This document shows positions 27,629 through 37,236 of a stretch of 64,000 bases of DNA, piece after piece. A program made the translations under genes and the position numbers. Below the pieces are notes generated by a model. It saw nothing but the letters and a program-made list of their open reading frames with translations. It was not told where the DNA came from and ran no database searches. Position 1 is the first letter of the stretch. Every line of letters begins with the position of its first letter. Location: positions 889,001 to 953,000 of the forward strand of contig NZ_AZSJ01000003.1 in NCBI RefSeq assembly GCF_000516555.1, read 5' to 3'. This DNA comes from Afipia sp. P52-10 (GTDB taxonomy: Bacteria > Pseudomonadota > Alphaproteobacteria > Rhizobiales > Xanthobacteraceae).

Positions 27629-28025
27629 GGCGGGCTCCCTTTCGTCTGACGGGCTTCGACTGTCCTGCATCCGACGCAATCAGACGCAGGACTCCAACAT
27701 GGCCTGACGCATTGGCTTGACGCGTGTCTTAACGTCTTGACGCGAACCGGTCCCAGCCTGCCGGGAAACGGCCGCACGAAGGCGCTATCGTCTATAACCC
27801 CGGCGAAGGCATAAAATTTGCCGCCGCTCCGCAAAAACCAGGCCGCAGCTCAGAGCCGCCGGCGAAAGGGCCGAACCCATGAGACTTTCCGACGAACACA
27901 GCGCACGCAAATGCACAGCCTCATCACAGCGTCATGACGCGGAACTTCGGAGGTGACCGATGCATGACGCTTGTGCCAAGCGATCAACCCGCTCCACGCA
28001 CAACTCGCCATGCCGTGCCCGACCG
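27629..28025. other. Intergenic stretch; no gene supported
   Basis: The region lies between the DUF6152 start and the PAN-protein stop, both on the minus strand. CTTGACGCG occurs twice 20 bases apart (about 27716 and 27737). No coding frame with recognisable protein features and no family repeat was seen. Confidence 0.5.
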
Positions 28026-28589
28026 TTACCGGACCACCCCGGAGGTCAGTCCCGGCCGTCGGCGCGGCGGCGTGATCTGGCTCTTCAGGAAACAGCGCGC
28101 GGTCTTTCCGGTGTAGCCCGGCCGGGCATAAGTCCAGGCGCGGCACTTCTGATCGCTCTCGCAGGCGGCGCGGCAGGCTTCGCCGTTCGGCGGGCCGGCC
28201 AGGGCGAAGCTACGATAATCCCCGCCGAACCGGTCGATCGAAGTCTCGAAATCATTGGTCCGCCGCTCGACCACACCGGCGCCGCGCACCCCCGACACGC
28301 TGCTGGTGTTCGCCACCCGCGGCGGAACCGTGTTCTTCAGCCAGCACGCGGCCGTGGCCGAACCGCCGTCACCTTCGGCGGGATAGTTGAACGACCAGGC
28401 GCGGCAGCGGCGGTCCCGCTCGCATTGCAGAGCGCAATCGGCCGGATCGCCGGTGGTGATGGTCACGCGCTGGTAATCGCCGCCCGGCCGATCGAAGTTC
28501 GCCTGCGCATGCAGGTCGCTGCCGGACGCAGCAATCCCCAGCAGCGCAAGGATCGGGACGAGGATCGATGCGAGGCGGATACGGATCAT
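28026..28589 (-). CDS. Secreted protein with two PAN/Apple domains
   Basis: 187 residues from the ATG at 28589 (GGAAG before it). A signal peptide (about 1-29, LASILVPILALLGIAASGSDLHAQA) precedes two similar domains, each with the pattern GGDY...C...C...CRAW.Y...C (CALQCERDRRCRAWSFNYP and CRAACESDQKCRAWTYARP). This Cys spacing is that of bacterial PAN_4 domains, which bind protein or carbohydrate. The linker TNDFETSIDRFGGDYRSF repeats the start of domain one (ANFDRPGGDYQRV), so the gene arose by internal duplication. Ligand unknown. Confidence 0.85.
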   Translation of the reverse strand: MIRIRLASILVPILALLGIAASGSDLHAQANFDRPGGDYQRVTITTGDPADCALQCERDRRCRAWSFNYPAEGDGGSATAACWLKNTVPPRVANTSSVSGVRGAGVVERRTNDFETSIDRFGGDYRSFALAGPPNGEACRAACESDQKCRAWTYARPGYTGKTARCFLKSQITPPRRRPGLTSGVVR

Positions 28590-28830
28590 CCGATGACTTC
28601 CAGCAATCAAGGCCAGGGGCAGACGGCCAGGGTGACGTAATGATTTCCTTGACCATCAAACCGCCGCCGACCTGTACGGTCGATGAACGGGCCCGCCACG
28701 GCCTGCACAGGCTGCAATCAAAGAATCACGAAGCAATCAAAGAATCGCAAATACGCATAAACATGGAGCGATGCTTCGGGCCGACTTTCGCATGGCGGTT
28801 GCAGCCGAAGCGAAGGTCAAATCCGCGCAG

Positions 28831-30201
28831 CTAGAACACATATTCGCGATAGACCGGATCGACCGAGCCATTCCACGGCCCATGGAACTTGCATAGCAGC
28901 TCTTCGGCCGGGGTCTGGGCCGCGGCCACGATCCGCTCCAGCGGTTCGAGGTGGTAGCTCTCGTCGCGGCCGTTGCGGTCCAGCCGGTTACGCCGCTTCA
29001 GCCCGGCGCGGGCGAGATCGAGGCAGTCGCGGCCGATCTCCAGCAAGGTCCGGTTGCCGACCTTCGCCTTCAATCCGAGCCTCGGCACATCGTCGCGCGC
29101 CTGCTGCCGCTCCTCCGCGCTCCATCCCTTCACCATCTGCCAGGCGGCTTCGAGACTGGCGTCGTCGTACAGGATGCCGATCCAGAACGCGGGCAGCGCC
29201 GGCAGCCGCTCCCACGGGCCGCAATCGGAGCCGCGCATTTCGAGATAGCGCTTCAGCCGCACCTCGGGGAAGATCGTCGAGACGTGGTTGGCCCAGTCCG
29301 ACAGCGTCGCTTGCTCGCCCGGCACCGCCGGATGCTTGCCTGCGAACAGGTCGCGGAACGAGGAGCCGGCGACGTCGATGTAGGTATCGCCACGCTTGAT
29401 GAAATACATCGGCACGTCGAGCGCGTAATCGACATAGCGCTCGTAACCCATGCCGTCCTCGAACGCCCACGGCAGCATGCCGGCGCGGTTGTTGTCAGTG
29501 TCACGCCAGATCTCGGAGCGGAACGACAGGAAGCCATTCGGCTTGCCTTCGGTGAACGGCGAATTGGCGAACAGCGCGGTGCCGACCGGCTGCAGCGCGA
29601 GGCTCACGCGCAGCTTCTTCACCATGTCGGCTTCGGAGGAGAAGTCGAGATTCGTCTGCACCGTGCAGGTGCGATACATCATGTCGAGGCCGAGCGAGCC
29701 GACCTTCGGCATGTAGTTGGTCATGATCTTGTAACGGCCCTTCGGCATCACGGGCACCTGCGCACGCGACCACGACGGCGTCATGCCGAGACCGAGGAAG
29801 CCGATGCCGAGCGGTGCCGCCACCTCGCGCACTTGCGCGAGATGCGCCACCAGTTCGGCGCGGGTGTGATGCACCGTCTCCACCGGCGCGCCGGACAGCT
29901 CGAACTGCCCGCCCGGCTCCAGCGAGATCGCGCCGCCGCCGGTCACGTCATAAAGCCCGATGATGTTGCCCTGCTCGATGATCGGCTCCCAGCCGAGCAG
30001 ATGCTGCATGCCGGTCAACAACGCGCCGATGCCTTGCGGGCCTTCATAAGGCACCGGTCCATGATCCTTCAGCCGAAACGGCGTCTTCTCATGCTCTGTG
30101 CCGAGCCGGAACTGGTCCTTCGGCTTCTCGCCGGCGGCGATCCAGGCGACGAGTTCATCGCGCGAGGACAGCGGCGTCATATCGATCTGGTCACGCGCCA
30201 T
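28831..30201 (-). CDS. gshA: Glutamate-cysteine ligase (plant/alphaproteobacterial type)
   Basis: 456 residues, normal for the GCS2-family enzyme shared by alphaproteobacteria and plants. Motifs include FRLGTEHEKTPF, GGGAISLEPGGQFELSGAP, MTNYMPKVGSLGLDMMYRTC and MRGSDCGPWERLPALPAFW. It joins glutamate and cysteine in the first, rate-limiting step of glutathione synthesis. Nearby genes use glutathione (transferase at 31099). Two family-1 repeats separate it from marR. Plant homologues are regulated by a disulfide; whether this one is cannot be told. Confidence 0.95.
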   Translation of the reverse strand: MARDQIDMTPLSSRDELVAWIAAGEKPKDQFRLGTEHEKTPFRLKDHGPVPYEGPQGIGALLTGMQHLLGWEPIIEQGNIIGLYDVTGGGAISLEPGGQFELSGAPVETVHHTRAELVAHLAQVREVAAPLGIGFLGLGMTPSWSRAQVPVMPKGRYKIMTNYMPKVGSLGLDMMYRTCTVQTNLDFSSEADMVKKLRVSLALQPVGTALFANSPFTEGKPNGFLSFRSEIWRDTDNNRAGMLPWAFEDGMGYERYVDYALDVPMYFIKRGDTYIDVAGSSFRDLFAGKHPAVPGEQATLSDWANHVSTIFPEVRLKRYLEMRGSDCGPWERLPALPAFWIGILYDDASLEAAWQMVKGWSAEERQQARDDVPRLGLKAKVGNRTLLEIGRDCLDLARAGLKRRNRLDRNGRDESYHLEPLERIVAAAQTPAEELLCKFHGPWNGSVDPVYREYVF

Positions 30202-30214
30202 GAAGAACCCATTC

Positions 30215-30356
30215 TAAATCATGATCCGGATGAATCACGATTTGATTAGCTTGCGCATGACCTGATCCGAAAACCGGTACCCGCTTTTCGGGATCATGCT
30301 TCGTTTGCGCATGATCTGATCCGAAAACCGGTACCCACTTTTCGGGATCATGCGAT
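30215..30356. repeat. Two tandem family-1 repeats plus a fragment upstream of gshA
   Basis: Two nearly identical copies (30252-30299 and 30307-30353) share CTGATCCGAAAACCGGTACC and CTTTTCGGGATCATGC. A decayed piece (ATCATGATCCGGATGAATCA) precedes them at about 30218. Confidence 0.85.
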
Positions 30357-30459
30357 GAAAGCGGCGTGACGTTATAGACGCCCCGACGGATTGAGCAACA
30401 GAGGAGCGGCCGCCGCGCAGACCAGGCGCGCGCAGGCGAATGCGACGGGTGCATTACGG

Positions 30460-30939
30460 TCAAGCGGATTTTGCGCGCTGGGACGCTGTAACGGCGTCGC
30501 AAGACACGCCGAGCTGATCGAGCAGCGCCGCGAGCTTCACCGCATCCGCATCCGACAGCTTCGAGCCGATATGGCGTTCGATTGCCGCCGAATAGGCGGT
30601 CCACATCTTCTTCTGCAACTCGCGCCCCTTTTCCGTGATCTCGACGACAAGGCCCCGCTTGTCGACTTCGCATACCTTGCGCGCCACCAGCCCGTTATCG
30701 ACGAGACGATCGATCAGCCGCGACAAGCCGTATTGCGGCAGCAGCATCTGCTTCTCGAGTTCGATCGGCCGCAGGCAGCCGAACTCCGCGCGCGACAATT
30801 CCAGCAGCGCGTCATACCAGGACAGTGGCGGGAAGCCGGCCTTCTTCAGGTCCTGCTCAACCGCGCTCAACACCCGGCTCTGGATCCGCACGAGGCGTAT
30901 CCAGGCGGCGGTCGCCTCAGCTGAGGGTTTGCGCTTCAT
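30460..30939 (-). CDS. MarR family transcriptional regulator
   Basis: 159 residues from the ATG at 30939 (GGGAG before it). Winged-helix core: SWYDALLELSRAE, recognition helix in EKQMLLPQYGLSRLIDRLVDNG, and wing VARKVCEVDKRGLVVEITEKG. One Cys in the wing region (KVCEVDKRG) and one near the C-terminus could allow oxidation sensing, which is an inference. It is divergent from the glutathione transferase gene, with a perfect palindrome between them, so it very probably represses that gene and itself. Confidence 0.92.
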   Translation of the reverse strand: MKRKPSAEATAAWIRLVRIQSRVLSAVEQDLKKAGFPPLSWYDALLELSRAEFGCLRPIELEKQMLLPQYGLSRLIDRLVDNGLVARKVCEVDKRGLVVEITEKGRELQKKMWTAYSAAIERHIGSKLSDADAVKLAALLDQLGVSCDAVTASQRAKSA

Positions 30940-31028
30940 CTGACTCCCGTCTTCCCCGGCGCGGCTTCGGCTGATCAACGCGTCGTGCTCGGCAGTGGCG
31001 TTGACGCATCCGCTTGCACGGCATATAC

Positions 31029-31045
31029 ATGCAATTGCATATAAT
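31029..31045. promoter_or_regulatory. MarR operator candidate overlapping a gst -10 box
   Basis: ATGCAATTGCAT (31029-31040) is a perfect 12-bp palindrome whose last base is the first base of TATAAT (31040-31045), a consensus -10 box directed at gst. A regulator bound here would block RNA polymerase. The nearest -35-like TTGCAC (31014-31019) gives a 20-bp spacer, longer than ideal, as in some regulated promoters. GCATATA flanks the palindrome on the left. Confidence 0.65.
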
Positions 31046-31098
31046 ATCTTGCCGCAAAAACGCAAGATGGAAACGAGCAAGCAACAAGGAAACCGCCC

Positions 31099-31710
31099 AT
31101 GAAGCTGTATTATTCCCCCGGAGCCTGTTCGCTGTCACCGCATATTGCACTCGCCGAGGCCGGCCTCAATGCCGATCTCGTAAAGGTCAATATCCGGGAG
31201 AAGAAGACCGAAAGCGGCGATGATTATCTGAAAGTGGCGCCGAAGGGCCAAGTGCCGGTCCTCAGCATCGATGGCGGCGCGACGCTGACGGAAGGTCCTG
31301 CGATCGTGCAGTACATCGCTGACAAGGCGCCGGACAAGAAGCTCGCGCCCGCGAATGGTACGCTGGAGCGCTATCAGCTGCAGGAATGGCTGAACCTGAT
31401 CACCAGCGAACTGCACAAGGCGTTCAGCCCGCTGTTCAACCCTGCCATGTCCGACGAGACCAAGGCGTTCTTCCGCGACAAGATCTCCAAGACGCTGACC
31501 TATGTCGGCGAACAGCTCGCGGGCAAGGACTACCTGATGGGCAGCCAGTTCACGGTGGCGGATGGCTACCTGTTCACGATTTTGCGATGGGCGGTGGCGA
31601 TGAAGTTCGACCTCGCGCAATTCCCGAACCTGAAGGCCTATTACGACCGCGTCGGCGCGCGGCCGAAGGTGAAGGAAGCGATGCTGGCCGAGGGCCTGAT
31701 CAAGGCTTGA
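31099..31710 (+). CDS. gst: Glutathione S-transferase (beta class)
   Basis: 203 residues, usual length. The N-terminal thioredoxin-like domain begins MKLYYSPGACSLSPHIAL with the beta-class Cys10, and contains KGQVPVLSIDGGATLTEGPA, the glutathione-binding cis-Pro and Ser-type region. The helical C-terminal domain includes LMGSQFTVADGYLFTILRW. AAGGA precedes the ATG. Beta-class enzymes conjugate electrophiles and bind antibiotics. It is controlled, by inference, by the divergent MarR regulator. Confidence 0.95.
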   Translation: MKLYYSPGACSLSPHIALAEAGLNADLVKVNIREKKTESGDDYLKVAPKGQVPVLSIDGGATLTEGPAIVQYIADKAPDKKLAPANGTLERYQLQEWLNLITSELHKAFSPLFNPAMSDETKAFFRDKISKTLTYVGEQLAGKDYLMGSQFTVADGYLFTILRWAVAMKFDLAQFPNLKAYYDRVGARPKVKEAMLAEGLIKA

Positions 31711-31778
31711 TCCGCGACCGCTCTGTCATTTCTGTCATTAGGCGGCGCTGCGCACCGACCCGCTGACGGGGACGTCGA

Positions 31779-32010
31779 TCCTCATCCTGAGGAGCGCGGA
31801 ACGCGCGTCTCGAAGGATGAGGTCCGCGCTGTGGCCTCATGGTTCGAGACGCCGCACTTGTTTGAGCATGATCCTGTCCGAAAACCGCTTCGCACTTTTC
31901 GGGGATCATGCTTGCGCGGCTCCTCACCACCATGAGGAATGGAGTGCCTCGCAGAAATGCGGGCGCAGCCCTCATCCCAGCCTTCTCCCGCATGCGGGGA
32001 GAAGGAGAGA
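31779..32010. repeat. Composite repeat block (families 1, 3 and 4 together)
   Basis: Family-3 palindrome one is at 31780-31822 (CCTCATCCTGAGG ... CGAAGGATGAGG). Family-3 palindrome two has its left arm at 31835-31859 (CCTCATGGTTCGAGACGC) and right arm at 31914-31937 (GCGGCTCCTCACC, CATGAGG), and a family-1 element (31865-31912) sits between the arms. A family-4 hairpin (CTTCTCCCGCATGCGGGGAGAAGG) lies at 31982-32005, directly after the fadB stop region. Confidence 0.8.
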
Positions 32011-32015
32011 CGGGC

Positions 32016-34229
32016 CTATGCCGCCGACTTCTTCGGCGCGAAACGGCCGTAGAAGGTCTCACCCTTCGCCGCCATGTCGAGCAGCAGCTTCGGCGGCGTG
32101 AAGCGCGAGCCGTACTTCGCCTCTAGCTCGTGGCACAGCGCGACGAAGGCCTTCGTGCCCATGAAGTCGATGTAGGAGAGTGCGCCGCCGGTGAACGGTG
32201 CGAAGCCGAAGCCGAGGATCGAGCCGACATCCGCCTCGCGCGGATCGGTGATCACATGGTCCTCCACCGTACGCGCGGCCTCCACCGCCTGCACCACAAG
32301 GAAACGCTGCTTCAGCTCCTCGACGTCGAGCGTGTCGGGATCGAGCTTCTTGCTCTGCAGGTCGCCGAGGCCCGGCCACAGCGCCTTCTTGCCCTTGCCC
32401 TTCTCGGGATAGTCGTAGAAGCCCTTGCCGTTCTTGCGGCCAAAGCGGCCCTGTTTCTCGACCATCTCGACCAGGAGCTTCTTCTGCGCCTGATCGATGG
32501 CGTTGGGGCCGAGGTCGGCTTCCGTCGCCTTCATGATCTTCAGCACCAGGTCCAGCGCGACCTCGTCCGACAGCGACAGCGGCCCGACCGGCATGCCGGC
32601 CTGCTTCGCCGTGTTCTCGATCATCGCCGGCGGCACGCCTTCCATCAGCATCTCGAGGCCTTCGGCGGTGAACCGCAGCACGCAGCGGTTGGCGAAGAAG
32701 CCACGCGAGTCGTTGACGACGATCGGCGTCTTCTTGATCTGCCGGACATAATCGAGCGCGGTGGCCAGCGCCACGTCACCGGTGTTCTTGCCGACGATGA
32801 TCTCCACCAGCATCATCTTCTCGACCGGCGAGAAGAAGTGGATGCCGATGAACTTCGACTGGTCCTTCCACTCCTCGGCCAGCGAGTTGATCGGCAGCGT
32901 CGAGGTGTTGGAGGCGAAGATCGCGCCCTCCTTCAACAGCGGCTGCGCCTTGGCGAAGGTTTCCGCCTTGACCTTGCGATCCTCGAACACCGCCTCGATG
33001 ATCAGGTCGCAGTCCTTGATCGCGGCATAGTCGGCGGTGGCGGTGATGCGCGACAGCACCGCATCACGCTCCGCCTCAGTGCCGCGGCCGCGGGCGATGT
33101 TGGCGTCGAGCGTCGCCTTCGCATGCGCCTTGCCCTTGTCGGCGGAGGCCTGGTCGCGATCGATCAGCACCACCTCGATGCCGGACTGCGCCGAGACGAA
33201 GCCGATGCTGGCGCCCATGAAGCCCGCGCCGATGACGCCGAGCTTCCTCACCTTGGTCGGCGGCACGTCCTTCGGACGGCGCGCGCCCTTGTTCAACTCC
33301 TGCATCGACACGAACAGGCTGCGGATCATCGCCGCCGCCTCCTTGGTCTGCAGGATGTGGGTGAAGTAGCGCGTCTCCACCCGCAGCGCCGCGTCCATCG
33401 GCAGTTGCAGGCCTTCGTAGACGCTCTGCATGATTGCCCGCGCCGCCGGATAGTTGTCCTGCGTCTCCTTGCGGTAGAGCGCGTTCGCTGCGGGGAACAC
33501 CATCATGCCGGCCTTGCCGTAAACCGGGCCGCCGGGCAGCTTGAAGCCCTTCTCGTCCCATGGCGCGACCGCCTTGCCGCCGCCCTTGATCCAGTCCTTC
33601 GCCGCCTTGATCAGGTCGGCCGCCGGCACGATCGCATCGATCAGCTTCAGCGCCTTCGCCTTGTCGAGCTTGAGCTGCTCGCCCTTCAGCATGATCGTCA
33701 GCGCGTCGGTCGGCTGCAGCAGGCGGCCGAGCCGCTGGGTGCCGCCCGCACCGGGGAACAGGCCGACCTGGATCTCAGGCAAACCGAGCCGCGTCTTCGG
33801 ATTGTCGGCGGCGACGCGATAGTGGCACGACAGCACCAGTTCGAACGCGCCGCCGAGCGCGAGACCGTTGATCGCCGCAGCCCACGGCTTGCCGCAGGTC
33901 TCGATGCGGCGGAAGATCTGCGACAGCCGTCCCGCTTCCTTGAACAGCGCTTCGTTCGCGGCCTCCTTGCCCTTGCTCTTCAGCAGGTCGGCGAAGACGG
34001 TGCGCATCGAATCCAGCATCGTCAGATCGGCGCCGCCCGAAAACGCCTCCTTGCCGGAGGTGACGACGACGCCCTTCACGGCGGTATCAACCGTGGTCTT
34101 CTCGACGATGTCGGAGAGTTCTTCGATGACACTGATATCGAACACGTTCATCGACTTGCCGGGGGAATCCCAGGTGACAAGCGCGATGCCGTCGGCGTCG
34201 GTCTCAACCTTGAAGTTCTTGTAGCTCAT
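32016..34229 (-). CDS. fadB: Multifunctional enoyl-CoA hydratase / 3-hydroxyacyl-CoA dehydrogenase
   Basis: 737 residues. The N-terminal crotonase domain (about 1-190) has the oxyanion-hole segment [14 protein letters not shown] and [19 protein letters not shown]. The central Rossmann domain (about 310-490) starts [16 protein letters not shown], and the C-terminal 3-hydroxyacyl-CoA dehydrogenase region includes [20 protein letters not shown], with catalytic His. It performs two steps of fatty acid beta-oxidation and forms a complex with the thiolase encoded upstream. GAGG lies 8 bases before the ATG. Order thiolase-fadB with 58 bases between. Confidence 0.95.
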   Translation of the reverse strand: MSYKNFKVETDADGIALVTWDSPGKSMNVFDISVIEELSDIVEKTTVDTAVKGVVVTSGKEAFSGGADLTMLDSMRTVFADLLKSKGKEAANEALFKEAGRLSQIFRRIETCGKPWAAAINGLALGGAFELVLSCHYRVAADNPKTRLGLPEIQVGLFPGAGGTQRLGRLLQPTDALTIMLKGEQLKLDKAKALKLIDAIVPAADLIKAAKDWIKGGGKAVAPWDEKGFKLPGGPVYGKAGMMVFPAANALYRKETQDNYPAARAIMQSVYEGLQLPMDAALRVETRYFTHILQTKEAAAMIRSLFVSMQELNKGARRPKDVPPTKVRKLGVIGAGFMGASIGFVSAQSGIEVVLIDRDQASADKGKAHAKATLDANIARGRGTEAERDAVLSRITATADYAAIKDCDLIIEAVFEDRKVKAETFAKAQPLLKEGAIFASNTSTLPINSLAEEWKDQSKFIGIHFFSPVEKMMLVEIIVGKNTGDVALATALDYVRQIKKTPIVVNDSRGFFANRCVLRFTAEGLEMLMEGVPPAMIENTAKQAGMPVGPLSLSDEVALDLVLKIMKATEADLGPNAIDQAQKKLLVEMVEKQGRFGRKNGKGFYDYPEKGKGKKALWPGLGDLQSKKLDPDTLDVEELKQRFLVVQAVEAARTVEDHVITDPREADVGSILGFGFAPFTGGALSYIDFMGTKAFVALCHELEAKYGSRFTPPKLLLDMAAKGETFYGRFAPKKSAA

Positions 34230-34287
34230 CGTATTCGCCTCAAATCTCTTGCTTTCGCATGATCACGTCCGGCTTTAGCTGCCCGGA

Positions 34288-35496
<1,209 letters not shown>

Positions 35497-35573
35497 CGTC
35501 GGTCTCCTTGATGACGCGAAATTTCATAAGCACACGATCCCGAGGCTGACGACAGCTGCGGGATCATGCGCAG

Positions 35574-36731
35574 TCAAAGCGTGCGGGCGATCACCACCTT
35601 CATGATCTCGTTGGTGCCGGCATAGATGCGCTGCACCCGCGCATCGCGATACATGCGCGAGATCGGGTACTCGTCCATGAAACCGTAGCCGCCGAACAGT
35701 TGCAGGCAGCGATCGACGATCTTGTTCTGCAGGTCGCTCAGCCAGTACTTCGCCATCGAGGCCGTGGCGGTGTCGAGCTCGCGCTTCAGGTGCTGGGCGA
35801 CGCAATGGTCGTGGAACACGCGGCCGATGGTCGCCTCGGTCTTGCACTCGGCAAGCTCGAACTGGGTGTTCTGGTATTCGACGATCGCCTTGCCGAAGGC
35901 TTTCCGCTCCTTGACGTAATCGATGGTCAGCCGCAGCGCGCGCTCGATCATGCCGATCGCCGACGTGGCGACGATCAGGCGCTCCTGCGGCAGGTCGCGC
36001 ATCAACTGGAAGAAGCCCTGCCCTTCCTCGGTGCCGAGCAGCGCCTCGGCCGGCACCTTGGCATCCTCGAAGAACAGTTCCGATGTATCGGCCCAGTCCA
36101 TGCCGAGCTTCTTCAGCTTGCGGCCGCGGCGGAAGCCCGGCGTCTCGTCGGTCTCGACCACGATCAGCGAGGTGCCCTTGGCGCCCTGGGTCGGGTCGGT
36201 CTTGGCGACGACGATGATCAGGTTGGCGTGCTGGCCGTTGGTGATGAAGGTCTTCGAGCCGTTCAGCACGTAGCCGTTGCCGGACTTCGCCGCGGTGGTG
36301 CGCACCGACTGCAGGTCCGAGCCCGCGCCCGGCTCGCTCATGGCGATGGCGCCGACCAGCTCGCCGGTGGCGAGCTTCGGCAGCCACTTCTTCTTCTGCT
36401 CCTCGGTGCCGTAGTTGAGGATGTAGGGCGCGACGATACCCGAATGCAGCGGCGCGCCGATCTGGTCCATGCCGGCCAGCGCGAACTCGCGGTTGATCAC
36501 GGTCTCGTGCGCGAAGCTGCCGCCGGCGCCGCCATACTCCTCGGGAATGCCTGCCAGCAGCAGCCCGGCCTCGCCGAGCTTGTTCCAGGCGGCGCGGTCC
36601 ATCATGCCCTGCTCGTGCCAGCGCTCGATATGCGGCACCATCTCGTTCGCCAGAAACCGCCGCGTCTGCTCCTCGAGCAGGCTCAGCTCTTCGGTCATCC
36701 ATGCGGGGCGGGGAACAGACAAGGCTTCCAT
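35574..36731 (-). CDS. Acyl-CoA dehydrogenase (long-chain/isovaleryl-type active site)
   Basis: 385 residues. FAD-binding motifs include AMSEPGAGSDLQSVRTTA and NGSKTFITNGQHANLIIVVA. The C-terminal motif reads IYAGTNEIMKVVIART, so the Glu of the common YEGT active site is Ala. In long-chain and isovaleryl-CoA dehydrogenases that have the same change, the base comes from an LPQER or LDLER helix; here LPQERLIVA provides Glu250. The enzyme should be active. GGGAG precedes the start. First step of beta-oxidation or of branched-chain acyl-CoA breakdown; substrate not deducible. Confidence 0.93.
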   Translation of the reverse strand: MEALSVPRPAWMTEELSLLEEQTRRFLANEMVPHIERWHEQGMMDRAAWNKLGEAGLLLAGIPEEYGGAGGSFAHETVINREFALAGMDQIGAPLHSGIVAPYILNYGTEEQKKKWLPKLATGELVGAIAMSEPGAGSDLQSVRTTAAKSGNGYVLNGSKTFITNGQHANLIIVVAKTDPTQGAKGTSLIVVETDETPGFRRGRKLKKLGMDWADTSELFFEDAKVPAEALLGTEEGQGFFQLMRDLPQERLIVATSAIGMIERALRLTIDYVKERKAFGKAIVEYQNTQFELAECKTEATIGRVFHDHCVAQHLKRELDTATASMAKYWLSDLQNKIVDRCLQLFGGYGFMDEYPISRMYRDARVQRIYAGTNEIMKVVIARTL

Positions 36732-36775
36732 CGGCGTTCACTCCCAGGCGATTGTTTCAAGCGATTTTTGTTTGA

Positions 36776-37234
36776 TCAATCTTTGTCCGGATGCTGATGA
36801 TTGATCAGCGATCCGCTCTTGTCCTTCAGCCAGTCGTCGGTGGTTTCCGCCGGCAGCGCGTGAATGCTATCGAGCCACGACACCTTGCTCTCGATGCCAA
36901 ATTGCCGCGTCGGCGGCGCGAGATTGGGGTCATCCAGGCTGTTGACGGCGACACTGATCTCGCCAGACCCCGCGAACGCATAGGTCAGCGGCGTGCCGCA
37001 ATCCTTGCAGAAGCCGCGCTCGGCAAAGTTCGACGAGCGGAAGATCGCAGGCTGGCCGCGCGTGAAACGCAAGTCCTCCGCCTTGCCGCCGGTCAGCGCC
37101 ATGAACGGCTGGCCGGATGCCTTCTGGCACATACGGCAGTGGCAGATGCTGCTGAAAAGCGGCGGCGCCCGCCACGCATAACGGACGGCGCCGCATTGGC
37201 ATCCGCCCGTCCATAGGGTGCGCGTTTCACTCAT
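36776..37234 (-). CDS. GFA family zinc protein (glutathione-dependent formaldehyde-activating-like)
   Basis: 152 residues from the ATG at 37234, two bases after the stop of the acyl-CoA dehydrogenase gene upstream. All zinc Cys are present: Cys12 and Cys14 (GGCQCGAVRY), Cys31, Cys33, Cys36 (CHCRMCQKASG), Cys76 and Cys79 (FCKDCGTPLTY). The family is named for S-(hydroxymethyl)glutathione synthase, but most members are uncharacterised. The tight spacing means it is cotranscribed and probably translationally coupled with the beta-oxidation dehydrogenase. Confidence 0.92.
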   Translation of the reverse strand: MSETRTLWTGGCQCGAVRYAWRAPPLFSSICHCRMCQKASGQPFMALTGGKAEDLRFTRGQPAIFRSSNFAERGFCKDCGTPLTYAFAGSGEISVAVNSLDDPNLAPPTRQFGIESKVSWLDSIHALPAETTDDWLKDKSGSLINHQHPDKD

Positions 37235-37236
37235 CG

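Noticed and set aside
27850-28146. A 98-codon open frame overlapping the start of the PAN gene's 3' region
   Set aside because: It overlaps the PAN gene in another frame, is Arg/Cys-rich without recognisable structure and lacks a ribosome site.
32130-34262. A 710-codon open frame opposite fadB
   Set aside because: Same reason: antisense shadow of a well supported gene, with low-complexity His/Arg/Asp-rich composition.
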